Source: a virus. From it: 35,560 bases of DNA. The number at the start of each line of letters is the position of its first letter. Positions within the stretch are counted from its first letter, which is position 1. Under the pieces are notes generated by a model. It worked only from the letters and a program-made list of their open reading frames with translations, was not told the origin of the DNA and ran no database searches. Made by a program: the position numbers and the translations under genes. The stretch spans positions 1 through 35,560 of the IMG/VR virus record IMGVR_UViG_3300025101_000073. One strand, given 5' to 3'. This document shows positions 30,100 to 35,560 of this stretch, in pieces.

Positions 30100-30890
30100 T
30101 ATGTCATATTATGTCTTGCCTTCAAATCGGCTATTACTTCTGTCAGTTCGTTACCTGTTATTCTTCTGTTCCATATACACATTTCATCCATATATCCCTG
30201 TATGTATTGGTTAGTACTATTTAAGCCAACAGCAGTACAATTTAAAACCTCATCATTGCTATTAGCTGCCGTAGTGTTGTGTACCTGTGTTAAACTACCA
30301 CCATCTGCAACAGTTTCTATAGTAAAAGATGTATCGCCATCTGTACTACCACCACCATATCTGAATATTGAGATAGTTTTTGTGTTGTTAACAAGTTTAC
30401 CTGATGGTTGTGAAGTAGATATTCTACTTGTGCTATCACTAAAACCTGCTAATAACGATTGCCACAATTGGTTAGTAGTTGAACCTAATGTACCCCAAGA
30501 AATTGTATCTACAGAGCTACTAGAAGATGAACCGTTCAAATACCTACTTATCTTAGTTAGTAGCACTACTTCATGTTCTACTACTACTATAACGGTATAT
30601 GGTCTTGAATTTGGAACAGAGCCATTTTGAATATCCATAAAACTACTAGGAACATCTCCCCAATCAACTCTACCATTATTTTCAACACTAGGTCGTTTGT
30701 TGGTTGCACCTGTATTAGTTAAAGTGTGGCCATTACCACTACTATCACCCCAAGAAGCTAAAGCTCCACCATCAAGAGTATGTAGTGTATTGAATTTATA
30801 CCAAGCTTGTAACCCACTAATATCTGTCAAAGCAAATCCACTCCTAACTCTAGGGCTACCTACGCCCAAATGTAGTCCTAAACTAAGCAT
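30099..30890 (-). CDS. LamG-domain virion protein
   Basis: The 263-residue protein is nearly all a concanavalin A-like/LamG domain: ISGLQAWYKFNTLHTLDGGA, LASWGDSSGNGHTLTNTGAT, RPYTVIVVVEHEVVLLTKIS, and the closing YIQGYMDEMCIWNRRITGNE then LTEVIADLKARHNMT. The 'lq.WykfN...D...g...W.DsSgnghtl' start and 'g.mdEm.iWnr.l...E' end are diagnostic. Likely a surface-exposed receptor-binding or decoration protein. Confidence 0.75.
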   Translation of the reverse strand: MLSLGLHLGVGSPRVRSGFALTDISGLQAWYKFNTLHTLDGGALASWGDSSGNGHTLTNTGATNKRPSVENNGRVDWGDVPSSFMDIQNGSVPNSRPYTVIVVVEHEVVLLTKISRYLNGSSSSSSVDTISWGTLGSTTNQLWQSLLAGFSDSTSRISTSQPSGKLVNNTKTISIFRYGGGSTDGDTSFTIETVADGGSLTQVHNTTAANSNDEVLNCTAVGLNSTNQYIQGYMDEMCIWNRRITGNELTEVIADLKARHNMT

Positions 30891-30894
30891 AATT

Positions 30895-31173
30895 TTAGTT
30901 TCTAGGATATCCTATTACTACACCACTTGTAAGTCTTAATGCTGTTACATTTAGCATCAATGTAGTACCTGCAGGTAAAGTTGTCTGTAAACCTTCTGCA
31001 TTAGTAACCTCGCTATCGCAAGTTATAGAAGTAATAACAGTTTCAGTAACACAGTAAAGGCAATAGTAGTCCTTACCTGAATGAGAATTTCCATCACTAA
31101 TAACCTCAATGCCTTTAGTTTCACCCAACATTCTCATTAAAGCAATGTTATCATCTAAAAATTCGTAAGCCAT
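30895..31173 (-). CDS. Small virion protein candidate (92 aa)
   Basis: The protein is compact, with MAYEFLDDNIALMRMLGETK, a Cys pair in YYCLYC, and the closing strand pattern ALRLTSGVVIGY. The ending 'GTTL...vtAlrLtSGvviaY' is common in small phage structural proteins (spikes or decoration). No defined family. First gene after terminase, 5 bp before the LamG gene. Confidence 0.55.
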   Translation of the reverse strand: MAYEFLDDNIALMRMLGETKGIEVISDGNSHSGKDYYCLYCVTETVITSITCDSEVTNAEGLQTTLPAGTTLMLNVTALRLTSGVVIGYPRN

Positions 31174-31226
31174 ATCGTTTCAATTTTATATATTATTATC
31201 CATTTTTGCAAAATTGTCACTTTATT

Positions 31227-31245
31227 TTCTTCTATATTAGAAGAA
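31227..31245. promoter_or_regulatory. 19-bp palindrome after terminase
   Basis: TTCTTCTA-TAT-TAGAAGAA has perfect 8-bp arms. It lies in the 90-bp gap between terminase and the virion genes. No T-run follows on the minus strand, so an operator or RNA-processing site is more likely than a terminator. Confidence 0.55.
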
Positions 31246-31263
31246 TTGTTGTGAATTTACAAA

Positions 31264-32691
31264 TTATCCAAAATAAAGCACTTTTCCACCTCTAAAATGC
31301 TTATTTAGTGCCATAACTAAGCAATCTACCATATCGTCGTGCTTTGCAGCAGGAAATTGTTGACATTGCAACAAAAACTCCTCATTCCAAGCACCTTTGA
31401 GCAAAGATACCCTACCACTCTCTATACTAGCACTAATATCTTGAACTCTAGCCACTTTATCCTTTGTTGGTGGCTTATCTTCCTTAACATTCAGTCCTGT
31501 TTCCCTGATTAGTGTCTGAACAATGGATTTACCACTAGCTTTTGGCTCTACATATATTTTTGACCTACTTGAGTAGCCATTTTTATGCACAAACTTACCT
31601 ATGTGCTTAATTAAATCAGGAAACTCCAATCTCACATTTTGCACTTCTACAATTTGCCACTTGTTCTCAAAGAACTTATAAGCCATAAGTGCAGATGGGT
31701 CGTTCTTCTGACTAGCAGTATATGCAGGGTCAATAACAAAATGCACATCACCATCAATTTTATCAGTATCAATGTTAAACCAATTTTTTTGTATCATACC
31801 ACTATCTGCAGGTGTAGGTCTTTGTTGCAGTTGCCCTGCATACCCATAAGAGCCAAGAGCAGACTTATAGTCATCTAAAATCTCTCTACCAAACCTTTCT
31901 TCCCAAAAAAGTCCATTTTTATAATGTTCTTCTAAGTGTTGAGGTTTTAAATCATCAGATAATTCTGCAGGAATACATATATGCTTATGCTTATCAGGTG
32001 AGTTGTATAGCAGATACCCACTAAGGTCATCTTCGTGAACTCTCTGCATAATAATTATCCTTACTCCTGTCATTGGATTGTTAAGTCTTGAGTATAGTGT
32101 TGACTTATACCACTCATTAGCATTATCTCTTTCTGTTTCTGATGCTGCATTTTTTGGTGATGTTGGGTCGTCAACTAAAATTATATCCCCTCCCTGTCCT
32201 GTAACAGAGCCACCTACAGATGTTGCCCTGCGAACACCAAGAAAAGTGTTCTCATATCTAGCCTTGAGGTTTTGGTCTTTTTTGATTTGATATGTTTCGC
32301 CCCAATGATTTTGATACCATTCGCTTTGAATAATATCTCTACTCCTAGTTGCGTGTTCTATACTAATCTCTGCAGAATAGGAAGCAGTAATAAATCTCAT
32401 TTTGGGGTAAACAGCCCAACACCAAGCAGGAAACATAACTGTTACAAGAAGTGATTTGGTACTACGGAAGGGTATATTGATTATTATGTCTTTATCTTTC
32501 TTTCTACCTTCTTTGATTCTTTCTGCTTCTGATTGCAATATATCACAAAGGTATTTATGGTGAAAGTTTGTTGATAGGGGTACTGATGGCTCTGCTATAT
32601 CCCAAGCCTTGACAAAGAATTCGTAAAAGGATTTTTCACAAATGGCTTTTTCCATAGCCATCATCAGTTGCTTCTTATGATTTTCTTTCAT
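31264..32691 (-). CDS. terL: Terminase large subunit
   Basis: The 475-residue protein is a clear terminase motor/nuclease. The ATPase has a Walker A variant at residues 73-80 (I-P-F-R-S-T-K-S), Walker B IILVDDP with D174-D175, and the coupling motif MQRVHEDDLSG (about 215-225). The nuclease domain has D321 in FVIDPAYTA and the late acidic motif HDDMVDCLVMAL near the C-terminus. It cuts concatemeric DNA and pumps it into the prohead through the portal. Its ATG overlaps the small-subunit stop (TAATG). Confidence 0.93.
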   Translation of the reverse strand: MKENHKKQLMMAMEKAICEKSFYEFFVKAWDIAEPSVPLSTNFHHKYLCDILQSEAERIKEGRKKDKDIIINIPFRSTKSLLVTVMFPAWCWAVYPKMRFITASYSAEISIEHATRSRDIIQSEWYQNHWGETYQIKKDQNLKARYENTFLGVRRATSVGGSVTGQGGDIILVDDPTSPKNAASETERDNANEWYKSTLYSRLNNPMTGVRIIIMQRVHEDDLSGYLLYNSPDKHKHICIPAELSDDLKPQHLEEHYKNGLFWEERFGREILDDYKSALGSYGYAGQLQQRPTPADSGMIQKNWFNIDTDKIDGDVHFVIDPAYTASQKNDPSALMAYKFFENKWQIVEVQNVRLEFPDLIKHIGKFVHKNGYSSRSKIYVEPKASGKSIVQTLIRETGLNVKEDKPPTKDKVARVQDISASIESGRVSLLKGAWNEEFLLQCQQFPAAKHDDMVDCLVMALNKHFRGGKVLYFG

Positions 32692-33059
32692 TATACTTCT
32701 TCAAATTCTGTATCGTCTGCTTCCATCTCAGCCATCTTTTCTTTTAGCTGCTCAACACTCATTGAATCATCAAGTGTTATTTCTATTTTGGTATTACCAT
32801 TGGCACTAATCTCAGTTGCCTGTAATTTTGGTATAGCATAATTTAAAAGCTTGGCTACTGCACCAATATATGCTTCAGGATTTTTCTCTGCTAACTTCTC
32901 CAAAGCGTTCCTGATATTTTCTTCCTGCCCTGCTAAAGCCATAGTCAAAACCTCTCTTGAAAATTTTGTAACTCTATTCATTGAGCCCTTAGTTCTGCCC
33001 CCAACAGTATTGCCAACTGCAAAAGGTTTACCAACAACTTTCTTCTTTTTTTCTTCCAT
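32691..33059 (-). CDS. terS: Terminase small subunit
   Basis: The 122-residue protein has the N-terminal GNTVGGRTKGSMNRVTKFSR element followed by helices EVLTMALAGQEENIRNALEK and NPEAYIGAVAKLLNYAIPKL, the 'GGR.kGs.N..t' plus helix layout of a small-terminase family that recognises the packaging start and stimulates the large subunit. The acidic end (EKMAEMEADDTEFEEV) is the likely partner-binding tail. It is the first gene of the late unit. Confidence 0.8.
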   Translation of the reverse strand: MEEKKKKVVGKPFAVGNTVGGRTKGSMNRVTKFSREVLTMALAGQEENIRNALEKLAEKNPEAYIGAVAKLLNYAIPKLQATEISANGNTKIEITLDDSMSVEQLKEKMAEMEADDTEFEEV

Positions 33060-33382
33060 AATGCAACTATACTAATAAAATTGAAATATCTCTCACATTT
33101 TTATTGCAAACTGCACTTTTCACAATGCTTTTTCTAAAAATTAAGTTTTCTAAACGCTAACTTCGTATCTCTATTCCAAAGTGTTTTTATCTAAACAACT
33201 TTTCTAAAAATAACAACATATAAAATTGAATTAGGATTTGTTATGGCTGCGTATATGTGGCTATGTTGGTAATCCATATATAATGACGGATTTTGTTTGC
33301 CAAAATGTCAGTAAATCAATAAAAAAGTGCGTTAGATTTGTGATAATTTGTATAAATAAAGAAAATTTGTAAGCAATTATTT
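33060..33382. promoter_or_regulatory. Gap before terminase, with repeated TTTTCTAAA motif
   Basis: This ~320-bp stretch should hold the late promoter, but no TAnnTTTG box was found on the minus strand. Three copies of TTTTCTAAA occur on the plus strand at 33130, 33146 and 33200, which may bind a late activator. Only a 28-codon frame (33191-33277) is present and is not convincing. Confidence 0.4.
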
Positions 33383-33410
33383 AAAAAAAACGCCCTACGA
33401 AAGCAAGGCG
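33383..33410 (-). terminator. Strong intrinsic terminator after the 362-aa gene
   Basis: On the minus strand CGCCTTGC-TTTC-GTAGGGCG forms an 8-bp stem with two G-U pairs, followed by eight T. It separates the right-hand accessory unit from the packaging operon. Confidence 0.85.
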
Positions 33411-33499
33411 ATTATAATAACAATAATTAAAAATATTGTTGTCGGTGTGTAGTTTTCTAATTTGTTTATATCATAAGCAATTTAATTAAAGTTAATAAA

Positions 33500-34588
33500 T
33501 TAGTTTCGTATGTCATCATTATGCACATAGCTCTCAATGTTTCCATCTATATAGGTCACATTTTCTTCAGCATAAAAAACATCATCTACGCTTGACCATC
33601 TCGAACAATCTTCGCAGCGTGTTTCGTGTACATCTTCGCAAAATATCTCATAATCTTCATCTATTGAAGCACCACAACACTCGCAAACTATCTGCTCTAC
33701 ATCTTCATAGGTTCCGCCTGTGCAATTTAATTGGTATCTTGTATCTGAATCCTTATCAGTTTGTAAATAGTTACCACAAGAATATTGGAATGTATCTAAA
33801 TAGGGTACTGCTTCAAGTTCGTCAATTTCAATTTCATTCACAAATTTAATATAATTAAAAGTAGGGTGACAACAATAATTTGTATTCGGTTCCCAAATTA
33901 AGTTTCTGCAATTATAGGCGTTGATTTGGGTGTCTTGGCTTTGCTTCTCAATCTCTCGAATCTTAAAAATTATCTTTTTATACATAATTTTAGTTATTTC
34001 ATCATTCCCAAAAGAATAGATTCTATCTATGTAGATTTGTTTTTCTTTGTCGTTTCTCTTATTGTACCAAACAAGACAACGAGCAAGTAACTCATCATTT
34101 TCAATTAGTGCATATAGTTTAACGGGCAAATGTTCGTAAATCTCAAAATAGCTCTTATGTTTTTCTTGCATACAAGATTTTTCTCCAAATCGGTGTTGGC
34201 TCATATTGTAAATTTCTGCTATTTCTGAGCCCTCAAATGCTTTTAAATCAATTTTCTTTTGCTCTATGATATATTGGCTTAATTTATCTGCATAAGGCTG
34301 TAAATCGTCTGAATCAATATTAACAAACTTTTTTAATAATTTACTTGCTGAGGTATGATAAAAATATTTTTTCCTGTTTTCCTTTGTAAATTTCTTAGAC
34401 TTGACAACATTATTTTTAATTAGCTCATTTTGTCGCTTTTCTGTAATATAACTAATTTTTGTAAAGTCGCTTTGACTAATGCCCAATTTTATTGGGGTGG
34501 TTTCTGAATAAGGTTTCTTTGTGTATCCTTGATTCGTTAGCTCTAATATGATAGAATCTATTTTCTGTTTCAATGTTTGCTTTTTCAT
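33500..34588 (-). CDS. Zinc-ribbon protein with conserved SCMQ...DRIYS core
   Basis: The 362-residue protein has a basic helical N-terminal half (KKQTLKQKIDSIILELTNQG), a core SCMQEKHKSYFEIYEHLPVK and LLARCLVWYNKRND with YIDRIYSFGND (about 138-200) of a type I associate with uncharacterised phage proteins, and a Cys-rich end with C302, C304, C305, C317, C325 and C328 (ECCGASIDED, then CEDC). The CCGAS-x-DED motif is also in the 110-aa protein upstream. No function is assignable. It follows a membrane micro-gene by 4 bp and is closed by a terminator. Confidence 0.55.
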   Translation of the reverse strand: MKKQTLKQKIDSIILELTNQGYTKKPYSETTPIKLGISQSDFTKISYITEKRQNELIKNNVVKSKKFTKENRKKYFYHTSASKLLKKFVNIDSDDLQPYADKLSQYIIEQKKIDLKAFEGSEIAEIYNMSQHRFGEKSCMQEKHKSYFEIYEHLPVKLYALIENDELLARCLVWYNKRNDKEKQIYIDRIYSFGNDEITKIMYKKIIFKIREIEKQSQDTQINAYNCRNLIWEPNTNYCCHPTFNYIKFVNEIEIDELEAVPYLDTFQYSCGNYLQTDKDSDTRYQLNCTGGTYEDVEQIVCECCGASIDEDYEIFCEDVHETRCEDCSRWSSVDDVFYAEENVTYIDGNIESYVHNDDIRN

Positions 34589-34592
34589 AAGA

Positions 34593-34742
34593 TTAAAAAT
34601 TTAATTTGATTATAGCGTTGATAGTCGGTAGTAAAAATATAAATACAAAAGCTAGAAGCATCACCACATTAGTTCCACTTGGCTCGATTTCTGTTTGTCT
34701 TTTTACTTTGTCTAATAATTTTGGATTTGTGTGTAATTTCAT
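34593..34742 (-). CDS. Small membrane protein (49 aa)
   Basis: An ATG at 34742 encodes MKLHTNPKLLDKVKRQTEIE, then a membrane helix (NVVMLLAFVFIFLLPTINAI, residues 25-44) and a short basic end (IKLNF). It lies 28 bp after a TATATTTG box and 4 bp before the 362-aa gene, so it is the first gene of that unit. Unknown role; small membrane proteins at such positions can act in exclusion or signalling. Confidence 0.6.
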   Translation of the reverse strand: MKLHTNPKLLDKVKRQTEIEPSGTNVVMLLAFVFIFLLPTINAIIKLNF

Positions 34743-34769
34743 AATATATAATTTGATTAAAAACTTTAG

Positions 34770-34777
34770 CAAATATA
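34770..34777 (-). promoter_or_regulatory. Predicted -7 box, right-hand accessory unit
   Basis: Minus strand TATATTTG, 27 bp before the ATG of the membrane micro-gene. The -33 region has no TTTG, only T-rich sequence, so the call rests on the -7 box and position. Confidence 0.45.
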
Positions 34778-34861
34778 TAAAAAAATTATATAAATACTAA
34801 AAAAGTTTAGCCCCTTAACAAATCTTTTTTAATATCCTAATAAAAATTAAAAAATTTAATA

Positions 34862-34888
34862 CAAATATAAATTAATGACAATCTGTCA
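34862..34888 (-). promoter_or_regulatory. Predicted -7 box with palindromic operator
   Basis: Minus strand TATATTTG (34869-34862) is preceded after 6 bp by TGACA-GAT-TGTCA (34888-34876), a perfect 5-bp-arm inverted repeat. The core ACAGATTGT and the layout match the site at 16909-16934. Confidence 0.5.
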
Positions 34889-34893
34889 GAACG

Positions 34894-34922
34894 GTGTTTT
34901 TTTTTAAAATTTAGAAAAACAC
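34894..34922. repeat. AT-rich inverted repeat
   Basis: GTGTTTTT (34894-34901) and AAAAACAC (34915-34922) form perfect 8-bp arms with a 13-base loop. It lies between the promoter region and the iteron array. It could be a weak terminator or an unwinding element. Confidence 0.45.
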
Positions 34923-34942
34923 ACCCACCACATTTTTTTTAG

Positions 34943-35025
34943 CAGACCCTAGCAGTTACTTGGCAGTTTCTTCAGCAGTTACTTGACAGTTTCTTGACAG
35001 TTACTTGATGGTCGCAGTTTCTTAC
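34943..35025. repeat. 11-bp iteron array, possible replication origin
   Basis: Six copies of an 11-bp unit on the plus strand alternate between CAGTTACTTGR and CAGTTTCTTSA: starts at 34953, 34964, 34976, 34987, 34998 and 35015, with one 1-bp and one 6-bp interruption; a degenerate CAGACCCTAG copy precedes them. Flanked by A-tracts. The tight 11-bp period puts each site on the same helical face, as in iteron origins or cooperative operators. Confidence 0.7.
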
Positions 35026-35041
35026 AAAAAAAATATAGCAC

Positions 35042-35082
35042 AAAAAAAAGTAGGTGAGGAAATTACAAGTAAACCCACCTAC
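35042..35082 (-). terminator. Intrinsic terminator after the 110-aa gene
   Basis: Minus strand GTAGGTG...CACCTAC (7-bp stem, extended by GG/CC with one bulged base), followed by eight T. It lies 58 bp after the zinc-ribbon gene and next to the iteron array. Confidence 0.75.
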
Positions 35083-35140
35083 TCTACTGAACTCTAGATA
35101 AATCTAAAGTCACTAAAAAACAAACACTTTAATCAATCAA

Positions 35141-35473
35141 CTATAAACTTTCTTTACAATAACCACATCTTCTGATATCTTCATCAAATGATGCACCACA
35201 ACAAGCTGATTCTTTTTGGTCAGCATCTCTAAGATAATCTACAAGCTCAAAGTTTTCGTAGCTATCCCAATCCAAATCGTAGTGTGCATAGAACACACCC
35301 TCATATGTAAAAGAAATATCTAAATCGTTGTCACTTGTCATTACATCTATCTCATCAAAACCCATAGACTGTAAGTAGTTTTCTACTGATGAATCGCTTG
35401 GTCTGATATCAATAGTATGGTTTTCTCTCCAATCGCTATCGCAATATCCTATGTCACTTCCTGCTCTACACAT
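35141..35473 (-). CDS. Small zinc-ribbon protein (110 aa)
   Basis: The start is placed at ATG 35473 (MCRAGSDIGYCDSDWRENHT); the frame extends upstream to a GTG at 35524 but that part lies in low-complexity sequence. The protein is acidic with DIRPSDSSVENYLQSMGFDE and ends with a zinc ribbon: C91, C92, C103 and C106 (ACCGASFDEDIRRCGYCKES). The CCGAS-x-DED motif is shared with the 362-aa protein downstream, which suggests a common partner or duplicated ribbon. Function unknown. It is followed by a terminator. Confidence 0.6.
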   Translation of the reverse strand: MCRAGSDIGYCDSDWRENHTIDIRPSDSSVENYLQSMGFDEIDVMTSDNDLDISFTYEGVFYAHYDLDWDSYENFELVDYLRDADQKESACCGASFDEDIRRCGYCKESL

Positions 35474-35523
35474 AATAATAATTTTTTTTAAGGTTAGTTT
35501 TTTTGGCGTTTTTTCTAGGGACA

Positions 35524-35560
35524 CCCCCCCTGCTATCCCCTAGCATACCCCCCCCCTGAG
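35524..35560. other. C-rich window end with inverted repeat
   Basis: C7 (35524-35530), then TGCTA-TCCCC-TAGCA (perfect 5-bp arms), then C9 (35548-35556). The minus strand could form a G-quadruplex. Such a run in an AT-rich genome is odd and may mark a contig edge or a DNA end. Confidence 0.5.

Noticed and set aside
33191-33277. A 28-codon minus-strand frame in the gap before terminase (MDYQHSHIYAAITNPNSILY...)
   Set aside because: It has no coupling, no family resemblance and no promoter; such a short frame is expected by chance.
34606-34800. Plus-strand frame opposite the 49-aa membrane protein
   Set aside because: The minus-strand micro-gene fits the operon, spacing and promoter; the plus frame has none of these.
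34943-35025. Possible CRISPR array from the regular repeats
   Set aside because: Units are 11 bp and abut each other without unique spacers; no cas gene is present.
1-35560. Circular genome joining the left and right edges
   Set aside because: No overlap between the edges is visible, and the cut left-hand gene would run into poly-G sequence if joined; closure cannot be supported.
1-35560. Temperate lifestyle
   Set aside because: Small HTH proteins are present but no integrase, excisionase, partition genes or attachment sites were seen; the missing parts of the genome leave this open.

Overview
This 35.6 kb, AT-rich window looks like most of the genome of a tailed bacteriophage (siphovirus type) that infects a member of the Bacteroidota, probably a flavobacterium. 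The evidence is a complete head, packaging, tail and lysis gene set, promoter -7 boxes of the Bacteroidota form TAnnTTTG, almost no Shine-Dalgarno sequences, many TAATG stop/start couplings, and typical Bacteroidota-phage families (DUF3127 SSB-like, DUF6712-like, DUF5675). No integrase, transposase, tRNA, rRNA or CRISPR array was seen. Every supported gene is on the minus strand, so the window is best read from right to left. The left edge cuts a gene and the right edge ends in C-rich sequence, so completeness and circularity cannot be judged.

Layout in transcription order. (1) 35.5-33.4 kb, accessory: a zinc-ribbon protein, terminator, an 11-bp iteron array, promoter/operator region, a small membrane protein and a second zinc-ribbon protein, closed by a strong terminator. 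(2) 33.1-31.3 kb, packaging: terminase small and large subunits. (3) 31.2-16.9 kb, tail and appendages: small virion protein, LamG and Ig-like proteins, tail assembly chaperone pair with a probable -1 frameshift, baseplate-type proteins, tail completion protein and tape measure. (4) 16.9-9.7 kb, head: HTH regulator, ClpP-type prohead protease with scaffold-like tail, major capsid protein, tail tube candidate, portal, head-tail connector and minor virion proteins. (5) 9.65-7.9 kb, lysis: micro-proteins, holin candidates and a DUF5675 protein. (6) 7.8-1.25 kb, early/replication: metallophosphoesterase, annealing-protein candidate, SSB-like protein, DnaA-C-like protein, replication initiator, M20-like peptidase with zinc ribbon, VRR-NUC nuclease, DUF3310 and HTH proteins. 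(7) 1.1 kb to the left edge: tail-fibre genes.

The structural order is unusual: tail genes come before head genes, and the portal lies about 19 kb downstream of terminase. Early units start with a shared leader motif next to a -7 box. A separate palindrome, ACAnnnTGT type, sits just upstream of -7 boxes before the right-hand accessory unit and before the head-gene unit, which suggests shared control. A 28-bp element with a perfect palindrome occurs inside the replication-initiator gene and again between lysis genes; with the iteron array it is the best candidate for replication signals. Several virion proteins carry lectin-like folds, consistent with binding surface polysaccharides.

Functional calls rest on motif recognition by eye; no database search was run.
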